Source: an uncultured Ruminococcus sp.
Lineage (GTDB): Bacteria; Bacillota; Clostridia; Oscillospirales; Ruminococcaceae
Direction: 5' to 3'
Assembly: GCA_900318825.1 (NCBI GenBank)
Contig: ONMB01000015.1
Coordinates: forward strand, 1-34,198
DNA: 34,198 nt
The translations under genes and the position numbers were made by a program. The notes under the pieces are model-generated. The model saw only the letters and a program-made list of their open reading frames with translations, had not been told where the DNA came from and made no database searches. Shown piece after piece: positions 22,867 through 31,696 of this stretch. How positions within the stretch are numbered: the stretch's first letter is position 1; the number at the start of each line of letters is the position of its first letter.

Positions 22867-25167
22867 ATGTCTGATGATATGAAAACGCCTAATACAGGCA
22901 AAAATGAGGTCGAGCTCTTCATACCGGATACGGCTGTTCCGGCAGATCCGGAGAAATACCTCAGTGAGATACCTGACTATAAGGACGATTTCACTATCGA
23001 AATGATAATCCAGAAGATACTCACCGACGATAAGCAGTACGACCTGAGCAAGATAATCTCGGCTTACGAATTCGCCGCTAAGGCTCATGAGGGACAGAAG
23101 CGTTCCTCCGGTCAGGACTATATCATACACCCGCTCGCTGTTGCATATATACTGCTCGAGCTCGGTATGGACACAGATACTATCTGCGCTGCCCTCCTGC
23201 ACGACGTAGTTGAGGACACTCCAGCCACTCTTGATGACCTCAAGAAACGCTTCGGTCAGGACGTTGCCATGCTCGTTGACGGCGTCACCAAACTGAGCAA
23301 GATACCGATCTTCAGCCGTGAGGAACAGCAGGCTGAGAATATCCGCAAGATACTTCTTGCTATGTCTCAGGACATCAGAGTTATGATAATCAAGCTCTGC
23401 GACCGTCTCCATAATATGCGTACTCTCAAGTACCGCCCCCTCGACAAACAGCGTAATACCGCCCTTGAAACTATGAATATCTACGCTCCTATCGCTCACC
23501 GCCTCGGTATCATGGCGATAAAGGAGGAGCTTCAGGATCTCGCCTTCCACTACCTCGATCCGTACGCATACTCTGAGATCGAGCATATCCTCGAAAACAA
23601 AAAGGAAGAGCGTGAAGCCTTCATCGAGACTATCAAAAAACGTATCGCTCAGCGTTTCAGCTCCGAGGAATTCGCTCAGCCGCCTCAGATAGACGGCAGA
23701 GTCAAGAGCGTTTACAGCATCTACCGCAAGATATTCATCAACCACAAGAACATCGACGAGATCTACGACAAATATGCCGTAAGGATCATCGTTTCAACTA
23801 TTGCTGAGTGCTACAATGTACTCGGCCTCATACACGATATGTTCCGTCCCCTGCCAAACCGCTTCAAGGACTATATCTCCACACCGAAGTCAAATATGTA
23901 CCAGTCCCTGCACACGACTGTTCTCGGCAAGGAGGGTATCCCGTTTGAGGTGCAGATACGCACATGGGATATGCACGAAACTGCCGAATACGGTATCGCT
24001 GCGCACTGGAAGTACAAGGAGGGTATACAGGGCAGAGACAAAATGGAACAGCGTCTCGCCTGGGTGCGTCAGGTCATCGAGTCTCAGCAGACCTCAGACG
24101 ACGTTGAGGAGATCGTCCGCATAATCAAGACCGATCTTGATCCCGAGGATATAGTTGTAATGACTCCCAAGGGAATGTCTGTGAGTCTACCGATCAATTC
24201 GACCGTTATTGACTTCGCTTACCGTATCCACACCGAAATAGGTCACAAGACCACCGGCGCAAAGGTCGACGGAAGAATAGTTCCGCTCGACTACAAGCTC
24301 CAGACCGGTCAGATATGCGAGATAATCACGAGCAAGGATCCGGAAAAAGGTCCGAACCGAGCATGGCTCAACATCGTTCAGACCAACGAAGCCCGTTCAA
24401 AGATACGTTCATGGTTCAAGAAGGAGCGTCGTGAAGAAAACATCATCGAGGGTAAGGCGGAGCTCGAGCGCGAGTTCAAGCGTCATCGCATAAACCTCCC
24501 CGAATCCGAGTATACAGCCTTTCTTGAGGACGACTTCAAGCGCCACAACTGTGAGACACTCGACGATTTCTATGCTTCTATCGGCTACGGAGGCGTTCTG
24601 CTCTCAAAGATAATCCCCCGACTCAAGGACAAGTATGAGAAGCAGTACGTCCACGACGACGAACCGTCTATAATCCCGCTCATACAGCCGAAATCCAACA
24701 GCAGCAAAAGCTCTATCATTCTCGATCAGATCGACGATATCGCAGTTAAATTCGCACAGTGCTGCAATCCGCTCCCCGGTGACGACATCGTTGGCTTCAT
24801 TACCCGCGGACACGGTATCTCAGTCCACACAACAAGCTGTACCAACTACAAGGCTGTTCTCCAGCGCGGCGATCCCGAGGAGCTCAACCGCTGGTGTGAC
24901 ATTCAGTGGTCCGAGAACAGCACCTCCCAGCTCCAGACCAGCTTCGAGGTCATCGCTCAGGACCGTATGGGACTTTTCTACGATATTTCCGCTGCTCTCG
25001 TTGAAGCCCGCGTTCCGATAATACACTCTTCTTCGCGTATACTCAAGAACGGCAACGCCCTCTTTGAGAGCACTATCGTTATCTCAAGCACGGAACAACT
25101 CCGCAATCTCTTTGACAAGCTCAGAAAGATCAAGGGCGTTATTTCCGTTGACAGATCCGCTATCTGA
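22867..25167 (+). CDS. rel: Bifunctional (p)ppGpp synthetase/hydrolase Rel
   Basis: The main stringent-response enzyme, making (p)ppGpp at stalled ribosomes and hydrolysing it with Mn2+. The 766-residue length is normal for Rel. Domains in order: HD hydrolase with His88 and His112-Asp113 (HPLAVAYILL, LLHDVVEDT), synthetase (about 255-385; RFKDYISTPKSNMYQSLH near 330-347), TGS (about 418-480), zinc-finger/helical region containing QCCNPLPGD, and C-terminal ACT (about 690-766). All hydrolase residues are intact, so it is bifunctional rather than a RelA-type monofunctional enzyme. AGGGGGA is 6 nt before the ATG. It lies between recJ and an MBL hydrolase, an order shared with many Clostridia. Confidence 0.95.
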   Translation: MSDDMKTPNTGKNEVELFIPDTAVPADPEKYLSEIPDYKDDFTIEMIIQKILTDDKQYDLSKIISAYEFAAKAHEGQKRSSGQDYIIHPLAVAYILLELGMDTDTICAALLHDVVEDTPATLDDLKKRFGQDVAMLVDGVTKLSKIPIFSREEQQAENIRKILLAMSQDIRVMIIKLCDRLHNMRTLKYRPLDKQRNTALETMNIYAPIAHRLGIMAIKEELQDLAFHYLDPYAYSEIEHILENKKEEREAFIETIKKRIAQRFSSEEFAQPPQIDGRVKSVYSIYRKIFINHKNIDEIYDKYAVRIIVSTIAECYNVLGLIHDMFRPLPNRFKDYISTPKSNMYQSLHTTVLGKEGIPFEVQIRTWDMHETAEYGIAAHWKYKEGIQGRDKMEQRLAWVRQVIESQQTSDDVEEIVRIIKTDLDPEDIVVMTPKGMSVSLPINSTVIDFAYRIHTEIGHKTTGAKVDGRIVPLDYKLQTGQICEIITSKDPEKGPNRAWLNIVQTNEARSKIRSWFKKERREENIIEGKAELEREFKRHRINLPESEYTAFLEDDFKRHNCETLDDFYASIGYGGVLLSKIIPRLKDKYEKQYVHDDEPSIIPLIQPKSNSSKSSIILDQIDDIAVKFAQCCNPLPGDDIVGFITRGHGISVHTTSCTNYKAVLQRGDPEELNRWCDIQWSENSTSQLQTSFEVIAQDRMGLFYDISAALVEARVPIIHSSSRILKNGNALFESTIVISSTEQLRNLFDKLRKIKGVISVDRSAI

Positions 25168-25179
25168 CGGAGGTACACT

Positions 25180-25809
25180 ATGAATATGCACGTTTTACAT
25201 CTCGGTCCCTACGGCGTTAACTGCTACATCGTCGAGACCGCTCCCGGTCGCTGTATCGCTGTTGACATCGGCGGTCACAGCAACCGTTTCCTGAACTTCA
25301 TAAATGAAAATGGGCTCCAGCTCAAAAAGATACTCCTCACCCACGGTCACTTCGACCACATCGGCGGTGTTGAGGAGGTCCGCAAGGCTACCGGAGCAGA
25401 AGTCTATATCCACACGGACGACTCCTTTATGCTGGAGAGTGAGGAATACTCACTCCACAGAGGATTGATACCCGATCCGTTCATTCCCGTCACCGACTAC
25501 ACTGCCGTTTTCGGAGACTGCTGGATAAACGACGGCGATCTCTCGTTCCGCGTCATACACACCCCCGGTCATTCGCGCGGAAGCGTCTGCTATCTCTGCG
25601 GAGATACGCTGTTTTCGGGCGATACTATCTTCCGCTGCTCGATCGGAAGAACAGACTTCGAGAGCAGCGATCCCATCGCTATGTCGGGCTCTCTCAAGCT
25701 CATCAACGACCTTGAGGGCGAACTCAATATCTACCCCGGACACGGCGAGTCTACTACGCTGAGCTACGAAAAGAAGTACAATCCCTATCTGCTCAGAGCA
25801 AAAAGGTGA
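25180..25809 (+). CDS. MBL-fold hydrolase, glyoxalase II-like
   Basis: A 209-residue metallo-beta-lactamase-fold protein that probably hydrolyses a thioester or other small substrate with two bound metals. The ligand motifs are THGHFDHIGG (the HxHxDH, about 48-57), HTPGHSRGSV near 124-133, GDTLFSGD near 137-144 and PGHGEST near 190-196, in the order expected. The length lacks the C-terminal HAGH domain of true glyoxalase II, so the substrate is open. GGAGG lies 7 nt before the ATG, 12 bp after rel, and hemZ starts 3 bp after its stop. Confidence 0.88.
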   Translation: MNMHVLHLGPYGVNCYIVETAPGRCIAVDIGGHSNRFLNFINENGLQLKKILLTHGHFDHIGGVEEVRKATGAEVYIHTDDSFMLESEEYSLHRGLIPDPFIPVTDYTAVFGDCWINDGDLSFRVIHTPGHSRGSVCYLCGDTLFSGDTIFRCSIGRTDFESSDPIAMSGSLKLINDLEGELNIYPGHGESTTLSYEKKYNPYLLRAKR

Positions 25810-25812
25810 AAT

Positions 25813-27303
25813 ATGAACCAGATAAACGATAAGATGCCGGTGATACTCATCGGCAACTCTTTTAAATACGAGATAGAAGCTACGCTGAAACTGTTCTTCA
25901 ATGCCGAACGTTTCAGCTTTTCTGACAATATAGCTGACGCTGCCGGCAGCCGCTACGTCATAGCCCAAGCTGACGGTGAGCGAATTTCCGCGGAGGTAAT
26001 GCTCGACGGCAAGCCAGTCAGAGCTGAAAAAATCCTCGAAACTCCGGTCGGAGAGGACAAGGATACTGCTGAACATGAGCTCTGCCGCCTGATATACCAC
26101 ATTCTCAGCGAACGCCTCGGCGTCAGACCGCCGTGGGGACTTATGACCGGTATACGCCCTGTCAAAAAGGTCATCGACTGTATGCGCGAAGGTCTCACGA
26201 AAGAGGAGATTTTCCGCAAACTTACGGACAAATACGAGATCACTCCCAAGAAGCTCCGGCTCGCCTATGACACCGCTGTAAACCAGCTTCCGATCCTTGA
26301 CAGGATAGACAGCAGCGCGGTCAGCCTGTACGTCTCTATCCCGTTCTGCCCGACAAGATGCAGCTACTGCTCGTTCGTTTCGCACTCCATGGCTTCGGCA
26401 GTCAAACTGATGCCTGAGTACGTTGACGCTCTGTGCAGGGAGCTTGCCGTTATCGGAAACATTGTCCGTGAAACAGGCATCAAGGTCGATACTATCTACT
26501 TCGGCGGCGGTACTCCTACGTCTATCTCAGCCGGTGATCTCCGTACTATTATGGAGGCTGTCGCAAAGAACTTCGACATCGCCGATGTGCGCGAATACAG
26601 CGTTGAAGCCGGACGTCCCGATACCATAACCGAGGAAAAGCTCCGCGTCATCAAGGAGCTCGGAGCGCAGAGGATCTCCGTAAATCCCCAGACTCTCAAC
26701 GACGATGTGCTCAAGGTCATCGGCAGAAAACACTCCGGCGAGGACGCGATAAAGGCTTTTGAAGCAGCAAGGAAAATAGGCTTCACGAACATCAATACAG
26801 ACCTGATAGCAGGTCTGCCGACTGAGTCATATGAGAGCTTCTGCAACACGCTTGAACGCATGACAGAGCTCGATCCTGAGAGCATCACTGTTCACACACT
26901 GACGATAAAACGCGCCGCCGATCTATTTGAAAACGGCATTTCAGATACCGGCGGAACAGTCGGAAAAATGGTCGATCACAGCATTGAAAGGCTCATGGCT
27001 TCCGGCTACCTCCCCTACTATATGTACCGCCAGAAGAACACTCTCGACAACCTCGAAAACGTCGGCTACGCGAAGAAGGGCTTCGAGAGCTACTACAACA
27101 TCTTCATTATGGACGAGACTCAGACTATTCTCGGCGCAGGCTGTGCCGCTTCCACAAAGCTCGTCTACCCCGGCGGAAAGATCACAAGGATACACAATTA
27201 CAAATTTCCATATGAGTATATCAGTCGTTTCGATCAGCTTATGGAAAAGAAAAATGAGGTCATTGAATGCTTAACAAAAATCAGATCTGCTCCGCAGAAA
27301 TAA
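25813..27303 (+). CDS. hemZ: HemZ-type radical SAM coproporphyrinogen dehydrogenase homologue
   Basis: A 496-residue radical SAM protein of the HemN/HemZ/HemW group. The cluster motif is Cys179, Cys183, Cys186 (CxxxCxxC in PFCPTRCSYCSF), the GGGTP motif follows near 220, and the SAM-binding and SVEAGRPD segments near 255 match. A long N-terminal region of about 165 residues (before SLYVSIPF) is characteristic of HemZ. In vivo HemZ may act in haem synthesis or, like HemW, in haem handling; the exact reaction is uncertain and few other haem-synthesis genes are in view. The ribosome site AGGTGA overlaps the preceding stop, so translation is probably coupled. Its last 37 bases overlap the next gene. 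Confidence 0.9.
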   Translation: MNQINDKMPVILIGNSFKYEIEATLKLFFNAERFSFSDNIADAAGSRYVIAQADGERISAEVMLDGKPVRAEKILETPVGEDKDTAEHELCRLIYHILSERLGVRPPWGLMTGIRPVKKVIDCMREGLTKEEIFRKLTDKYEITPKKLRLAYDTAVNQLPILDRIDSSAVSLYVSIPFCPTRCSYCSFVSHSMASAVKLMPEYVDALCRELAVIGNIVRETGIKVDTIYFGGGTPTSISAGDLRTIMEAVAKNFDIADVREYSVEAGRPDTITEEKLRVIKELGAQRISVNPQTLNDDVLKVIGRKHSGEDAIKAFEAARKIGFTNINTDLIAGLPTESYESFCNTLERMTELDPESITVHTLTIKRAADLFENGISDTGGTVGKMVDHSIERLMASGYLPYYMYRQKNTLDNLENVGYAKKGFESYYNIFIMDETQTILGAGCAASTKLVYPGGKITRIHNYKFPYEYISRFDQLMEKKNEVIECLTKIRSAPQK

Positions 27304-28622
27304 CCGGTATCACCTCTGAGGGAAATGGTGTATGCCGAATTGAAGGAATAGCTGTATTTGTTCCGGAAACCGCTGTCGGTGACAAGCTCGAGGTCCGTAT
27401 CGTCAAGGTACTTAAAAACTACGCTTACGGCATTATCGAACGCATTATCGAGCCTTCACCCGATCGCACCGACTATTACTGCCCACAGTATAAAAAGTGC
27501 GGTGGCTGCGTTTTCAGACATCTTTCCTATGAAGCCGAATGTAAGATCAAGGACAACATCGTTAAGGACGCTTTCAGACGTATCGGCGGTCTTGACATCG
27601 GGACAGATGCTTTTATATCTGCCGGCGAAACCGAAAGATACCGCAATAAGGCTCAATATCCCCTTGCGATCCAGGACGGAAAGGCTGTTTGCGGTTTTTA
27701 TGCACCGAGAAGTCACAGGGTAATCCCAATCAAGGACTGCCTCCTCCAGCCTGAGGTGTTCTCCGAGATCGTAAACTGCTGCCTTGAACATATAAATGCT
27801 AATGATCTGTCTGTATATGATGAAAGTACGCACAGCGGCGTCCTCAAGCACATCTATATCCGCAGAGGTGCACATTCAGGACAGATCATGGTCTGTTTCG
27901 TCGTCAGAAAGGACTATTCCCGGCAGCTTTATCGCCTTGCTCATCTCCTTCATCACAGTTTCAGCGATATTTCGAGCATCATTATGAACATCAATCCTGC
28001 GGACACTAATGTTATACTCGGAGATAAATGGCTCAATCTCTACGGTCCCGACCAGATAGATGACACAATGTGTGGAAATACGATACTTATTTCGCCGCCT
28101 TCCTTCTATCAGGTCAACACTGCTCAGGCGGAAAAGCTGTATGCCAAAGCACTTGAATATGCTGCACCGTCTCCTGCTGATGTTATTGCCGACCTGTACT
28201 GCGGTGTCGGTACAATAGGTCTTTTTATGGCTGACCACTCCGCTTCTGTCATCGGAATAGAAATAATTCCTGAGGCGATCGACAACGCCAGGCGCAATGC
28301 AGCGATAAATGAAATATATAATGCAGAATTCTACTGCGGTGATGCCGGAAAGGTCTTTGAAGACCTTCGTACTAAAGGCTGCTCACCAGATATAATTGTC
28401 GTTGATCCGCCAAGAAAAGGCTGCTCTGAGCAGACTCTCACCAGCATTATCGCTGCCTCTCCGAAAAAGGTAATTATGATCTCCTGCAACCCTTCTACCG
28501 CAGCCCGCGACGTTAAATGGCTCAGTGAAAACGGCTATGCCCCTCAGAAAGTCTGCGGCGCAGACCTCTTCCCAAGAACGCGCCACGTTGAGTGCGTAGT
28601 TTTGCTGTCACGAGAGGATTGA
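27267..28622 (+). CDS. rlmD: 23S rRNA (uracil-5-)-methyltransferase, RlmD/RumA family
   Basis: Transfers a methyl from SAM to C5 of a uridine in 23S rRNA (m5U1939-type). The 451-residue protein has an N-terminal TRAM domain (about 1-60), an iron-sulfur cluster site with Cys72, Cys78 and Cys81 (YYCPQYKKCGGCVF) plus a fourth Cys in the PIKDCLLQ segment, a SAM-binding DLYCGVGTIGL motif near 311-321, VDPPRKGC, and the nucleophilic Cys in ISCNPSTAARD. Its start at 27267 lies 37 bases inside hemZ in another frame with a GAGGT ribosome site, typical of coupled operon genes. TrmA-type homologues are possible, but the Fe-S cluster points to RumA. Confidence 0.92.
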   Translation: MLNKNQICSAEITGITSEGNGVCRIEGIAVFVPETAVGDKLEVRIVKVLKNYAYGIIERIIEPSPDRTDYYCPQYKKCGGCVFRHLSYEAECKIKDNIVKDAFRRIGGLDIGTDAFISAGETERYRNKAQYPLAIQDGKAVCGFYAPRSHRVIPIKDCLLQPEVFSEIVNCCLEHINANDLSVYDESTHSGVLKHIYIRRGAHSGQIMVCFVVRKDYSRQLYRLAHLLHHSFSDISSIIMNINPADTNVILGDKWLNLYGPDQIDDTMCGNTILISPPSFYQVNTAQAEKLYAKALEYAAPSPADVIADLYCGVGTIGLFMADHSASVIGIEIIPEAIDNARRNAAINEIYNAEFYCGDAGKVFEDLRTKGCSPDIIVVDPPRKGCSEQTLTSIIAASPKKVIMISCNPSTAARDVKWLSENGYAPQKVCGADLFPRTRHVECVVLLSRED

Positions 28623-28660
28623 ACGTAGCATAGAGCTTGAAAGGAAATATATATGGGCGA

Positions 28661-29158
28661 ATGAAAAAACAACTTGCAAACCTGATCACAAGTCTGCGGA
28701 TATTGTTCAGCATCGCGTTGCTGTTTCTCAAACCGCTCTCTCCTGCTTTTCTCACTCTGTACGTCGCCGCCGGAATTACAGATATGACTGACGGAACTGT
28801 CGCACGGCTGACAAACAGCGTTAGCGAAGCAGGCTCCAGCCTTGATACACTCGCGGATATAGTTTTCACGGCAGTCTGTATGATAAAGCTGCTGCCGATG
28901 CTTGACATACCTGTATGGGCTTATTGGTGGGCAAGCGCGATAGCCCTCACAAAAGCAGTCACCCTCGCCATAGGATTTATCAGGTTCAGAAAGTTCACAG
29001 CGGTACACTCATTAATGAATAAGATCACGGGTGCTGTGCTTTTTGCACTACCGCTTACGCTTTCATTCATTGAACTGAAATACAGTGCAGCAGCAGTATG
29101 TGCCGCGGCAACGTTTGCGGCTATACAGGAGGGACATTATATCGGAGGCAGAAAATGA
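28661..29158 (+). CDS. CDP-alcohol phosphatidyltransferase family protein
   Basis: A 165-residue integral membrane enzyme of phospholipid synthesis that transfers a phosphatidyl group from CDP-diacylglycerol to an alcohol. The family signature is complete: Asp41-x2-Asp44-Gly-x2-Ala-Arg-x8-Gly-x3-Asp62-x3-Asp66, the metal and substrate ligands. About four or five hydrophobic segments surround it. The alcohol (glycerol phosphate, serine, inositol) is not evident. The start at 28661 is preferred over TTG at 28637, which lacks a ribosome site; a tiny MGE frame at 28653 ends on its start codon (ATGA) and has AAGGAAA 7-8 nt before it, so coupling is possible. Its stop overlaps the ATG of the decayed GrpB gene by four bases. 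Confidence 0.88.
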   Translation: MKKQLANLITSLRILFSIALLFLKPLSPAFLTLYVAAGITDMTDGTVARLTNSVSEAGSSLDTLADIVFTAVCMIKLLPMLDIPVWAYWWASAIALTKAVTLAIGFIRFRKFTAVHSLMNKITGAVLFALPLTLSFIELKYSAAAVCAAATFAAIQEGHYIGGRK

Positions 29159-29273
29159 GCATAGGACTTCAACGCGGTACAGTTGCCGTTGAACCGCACA
29201 GCAGTACCCGAATGACAGGATCACCTATACTCAGATGAAAAGCGCGTTTATAAACGAGCTGCTGCGCAAAGCA
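29155..29273 (+). pseudogene. Internally deleted remnant of a GrpB-family gene
   Basis: The ATG at 29155 overlaps the preceding stop (ATGA), as an intact operon gene would. The first 16 codons read MSIGLQRGTVAVEPHS, the start typical of GrpB/UPF0157 proteins (GLxRGTVxLxPHxxxW). From about 29202, shifted by one frame, the codons read QYPNDRITYTQMKSAFINE and then LLRKA, matching the C-terminus of the same family (YPxDRxxYTxxKxxFI). The roughly 120 residues between, which would include the active-site region, are missing. A deletion with a frameshift at about 29197-29204 explains this. The first frame stops at 29238. The second frame runs on, without a stop, into the acyltransferase frame. Confidence 0.7.
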
Positions 29274-29312
29274 AAGAATTCACGAAATGAAAATAAAAAG
29301 GAGAACGATGCA

Positions 29313-30485
29313 ATGAGTCATTCTGAAACCAACATAGGAAGCAGCAGTATCCGGCTTCAAAGCAGCAAAAAACGCAGATATGCCGGCGGCTGCATAGACA
29401 CACGCTGTCTGAACGCTCTGAAATTTTTTGCCGCGTGTATGATAGCATTCGTGTGGCACTATCAGCATTTCAAACCGCAGAACGGCTCACCTTTTGCAAG
29501 TATCTTTAAATTCGGATACAAGGAAGGCTGGCTGATGGTGGAGCTATTCTTCACACTTTCGGGCTTCGGAATGTACCTTGGCTACGCTGAGAAGATACGC
29601 AAACGCCAGATAACTTTCGGTGAATATATACTGAAAAGACTAAAAAAGCTCTATCCGATCTTCTTCCTGACACTTCTCCTGATAACGGTACTTGAACTCT
29701 GGCACAAACATCTTTCAGGAAAGACCTTCGTCTACGGAAATTTTGACTGCTGGCACTTCTTCCTCAACCTGATTTTCTGTCAGGACGGCGTTTTCGGCAA
29801 GGACTGGTCCTTCAACGCACCGTCTTGGTGCATAAGCATATGCTTTATACTCTATATTGTCCACTTTGCGGTTATGTACTTCACTCAAAAGAATAACTAC
29901 GCGCTTTACGTCTACATACTGCTCATGTTCATCGGACTAACTATTGTCAAGACTAAGATTGAGTACCCTTTTCTGCTGAACAGCCTCTTCGGACGCGGTC
30001 TGAGCTGCTTTTCCGTGGGTGTGATACTTGCCAATATCTATCAGAACAGCGACAAGCTCAATACAGTCCTGATCGGTCACCTCAGCCTGATACTTCTCGC
30101 ACTGCTGTACGCTGTATATGTTTCTGATCACAAGGCTTGGCTCGGCGATATGCACTTTCTCTTTATAATGCTCATTTCTCCCCTGATGATCCTGAGTTTG
30201 CTTTATGTGCCGTGGCTGAACAGACTCTTTTCGATAAGACCGCTGCTGTATCTTGGTTCACTGTCGATAAGCATATTCCTCTTCCATTTTCTTATGCAAT
30301 GTACTATACGCAATTTTGACCTTGCCCTCAAGCTGGAGCTTAATTATTCCTCCAAAAAAGTATGGCTGTTGTATGCCGGAACTACTATCGTCGTCTCTGC
30401 TGCCTATAACAAGTTTGCAGAAAAGGGCGTGAACTCATTATTCCCCCGCACAGCCAGAGTATTTCTCAGGGAAAGAGGTAATTAG
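29313..30485 (+). CDS. Acyltransferase 3 family integral membrane protein
   Basis: A 390-residue protein with about ten hydrophobic segments and the family N-terminus: LNALKFFAACMIAFVWHYQHF near 33-53, with the His that is part of the usual catalytic motif, and the FFTLSGFGMYLGY segment near 79-92. Members O-acetylate or otherwise acylate sugars, lipids or cell-wall polymers from the cytosolic side. The target is unknown. The start at 29313 is chosen because AAGGAG is 9 nt upstream; the frame stays open to the GrpB remnant, but the ATG at 29235 has no ribosome site. DUF2520 follows after 1 bp, so the two are co-transcribed. Confidence 0.88.
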   Translation: MSHSETNIGSSSIRLQSSKKRRYAGGCIDTRCLNALKFFAACMIAFVWHYQHFKPQNGSPFASIFKFGYKEGWLMVELFFTLSGFGMYLGYAEKIRKRQITFGEYILKRLKKLYPIFFLTLLLITVLELWHKHLSGKTFVYGNFDCWHFFLNLIFCQDGVFGKDWSFNAPSWCISICFILYIVHFAVMYFTQKNNYALYVYILLMFIGLTIVKTKIEYPFLLNSLFGRGLSCFSVGVILANIYQNSDKLNTVLIGHLSLILLALLYAVYVSDHKAWLGDMHFLFIMLISPLMILSLLYVPWLNRLFSIRPLLYLGSLSISIFLFHFLMQCTIRNFDLALKLELNYSSKKVWLLYAGTTIVVSAAYNKFAEKGVNSLFPRTARVFLRERGN

Positions 30486-30486
30486 T

Positions 30487-31332
30487 ATGAGAATTGGTTT
30501 TATTGGTGCCGGAAAAGTCGGCTTCTCGCTCGGAAAATACCTTGCCGTGAACGGCATTGCTCTTTCCGGTTATTACAGCCGCAGCAGAGAGTCCGCCGGA
30601 GAAGCCGCAGAATTCACCGGCTCGGAAGTCTTTGACAGCATTGAGGAGCTCGTCCGCGAAAGCTCAGCTATATTCATCACTGTTCCCGACGGTACGATCA
30701 CCGAGATATTCGACAGAATTAAGCCACTCGACATTTCCGGCAAGCTCATCTGCCATTGCAGCGGTGCGATGTCAGCCGCGGAAGCCTTCCCCGGTATAGG
30801 ATCTGCCGGCGCACACGGTCTCTCGGTACACCCACTGTTCCCTGTCAGCAGCAAGTACGAGTCCTACAAGGAGCTCAGTAAGGCTTTCTTCTGCCTTGAG
30901 GGAGACTGCGCTGAACAGTGGAGCGATATACTCACATCTATCGGAAACAGCGTCCGTATCATCGACAGCAGCGTTAAAGTACGCTACCACGCCGCCTGTG
31001 CTATTTCAAGCAATCTCGTGTGTGCGCTTGCAGCCGAAAGTGTATCGCTCCTGAAGGAGTGCGGCTTCACAGCCGATGAAGCTCTTCAGGCACTCCGTCC
31101 GCTCGCCATGAGCAATATGGCTAAGATTTTTGATGCCGGACCTGTAAACGCTCTGACCGGTCCTGTCGAGAGAAACGACGTTTCGACCGTCAGCAAGCAT
31201 CTGAAATGCTTTGGTACTGATGAAGAAAAGGAACTCTATAAGGCAGTCTCACGAAAGCTGATAGAGGTAGCTTCCGAAAAGCACCCCGAAACTGATTACA
31301 GTGAGCTCAGAAAGCTCCTGTCCGACAACTGA
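30487..31332 (+). CDS. DUF2520 NAD(P)-binding dehydrogenase, candidate ketopantoate reductase (PanG-like)
   Basis: A 281-residue soluble protein with an N-terminal Rossmann fold (GFIGAGKVGFSLG, GxGxxG at 7-12) and a C-terminal helical domain with the DUF2520 hallmarks: HPLFP (about 116-120), YHAACAISSNLVCALA near 164-179 and LTGPVERND near 216-224. It resembles ketopantoate or pyrroline-carboxylate reductases in layout. No PanE-type gene is in the window, yet panB, panC and panD are directly convergent. PanG, an alternative ketopantoate reductase described in Francisella, is to my recollection a DUF2520 protein, so reduction of 2-dehydropantoate is a reasonable inference. AGAGGT sits 8 nt before the ATG, overlapping the acyltransferase stop. 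Confidence 0.85.
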   Translation: MRIGFIGAGKVGFSLGKYLAVNGIALSGYYSRSRESAGEAAEFTGSEVFDSIEELVRESSAIFITVPDGTITEIFDRIKPLDISGKLICHCSGAMSAAEAFPGIGSAGAHGLSVHPLFPVSSKYESYKELSKAFFCLEGDCAEQWSDILTSIGNSVRIIDSSVKVRYHAACAISSNLVCALAAESVSLLKECGFTADEALQALRPLAMSNMAKIFDAGPVNALTGPVERNDVSTVSKHLKCFGTDEEKELYKAVSRKLIEVASEKHPETDYSELRKLLSDN

Positions 31333-31341
31333 AAACGTAAA

Positions 31342-31367
31342 AAAGCCCGGGAATAATTCCGGGCTTT
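31342..31367. terminator. Bidirectional terminator between the DUF2520 gene and the pan operon
   Basis: A 9-bp perfect stem (AAAGCCCGG / CCGGGCTTT) with an 8-nt loop. Reading on the minus strand it ends in TTTTTTA; on the plus strand the T-run is short. Confidence 0.85.
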
Positions 31368-31378
31368 ATCATTATATG

Positions 31379-31696
31379 CTACTGATAAAAAGCAGCTATT
31401 TCACATATAATATAGTATAAATACGGCGCTGAGGTCGTAAAAATATCATAGATAAGCAGCTTTTTGCCGATCCTGATACGAAATCGCGTCCTTTCCTTTA
31501 TGAAGAAAAACACGCAAAGGAAAAAACTTGCAAGTAAATGTATTATTGCAGCTGCAAACAATATCCTGTGAGTTATAATATCCTGAAACTTGCCGTCAGA
31601 TCCGGTCAGGTCATAGAACATCACTATCATCAAACCTAAAACGGCGTTCTGAGCATAGAGCAGGATATCAACAAACGCTGTCAGTTTGTTTTTCAT
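31379..31696 (-). CDS. Small membrane protein behind panD
   Basis: A 105-residue protein of unknown function with hydrophobic helices at about 9-26, 44-66 and 80-100 and a basic loop (KERTRFRIRIGKK, near 67-79). The last helix is Tyr/Ile-rich and ends AAFYQ. Its ATG overlaps the panD stop in TAATG, with AGGA just upstream, so it is the last gene of the pan operon and translationally coupled. No recognised family; a role in transport of pantothenate or a precursor would be a guess from position only. Confidence 0.75.
   Translation of the reverse strand: MKNKLTAFVDILLYAQNAVLGLMIVMFYDLTGSDGKFQDIITHRILFAAAIIHLLASFFLCVFFFIKERTRFRIRIGKKLLIYDIFTTSAPYLYYIICEIAAFYQ

Noticed and set aside
22852-23745. 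Long minus-strand open frame (297 codons) opposite rel
   Set aside because: It lies fully antisense to a gene with all Rel domains; long antisense frames are expected from this codon usage. It has no ribosome site or recognisable motif. The same holds for 25450-26385 opposite the MBL hydrolase/hemZ and 1867-2406 opposite the small alarmone synthetase.
28653-28664. Three-codon frame (MGE) ending on the start of the CDP-alcohol phosphatidyltransferase gene
   Set aside because: It has a fair ribosome site and an ATGA overlap, so it might couple translation, but a chance ATG is just as likely; it is mentioned under that gene and not called a feature.
28308-29310. Possible mobile element scar around the GrpB remnant
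   Set aside because: I saw no terminal inverted repeats, transposase fragments or target duplication; a simple deletion explains the sequence.
30573-30854. Minus-strand frame within the DUF2520 gene
   Set aside because: It is embedded in a well-supported gene and has no ribosome site or known motif.
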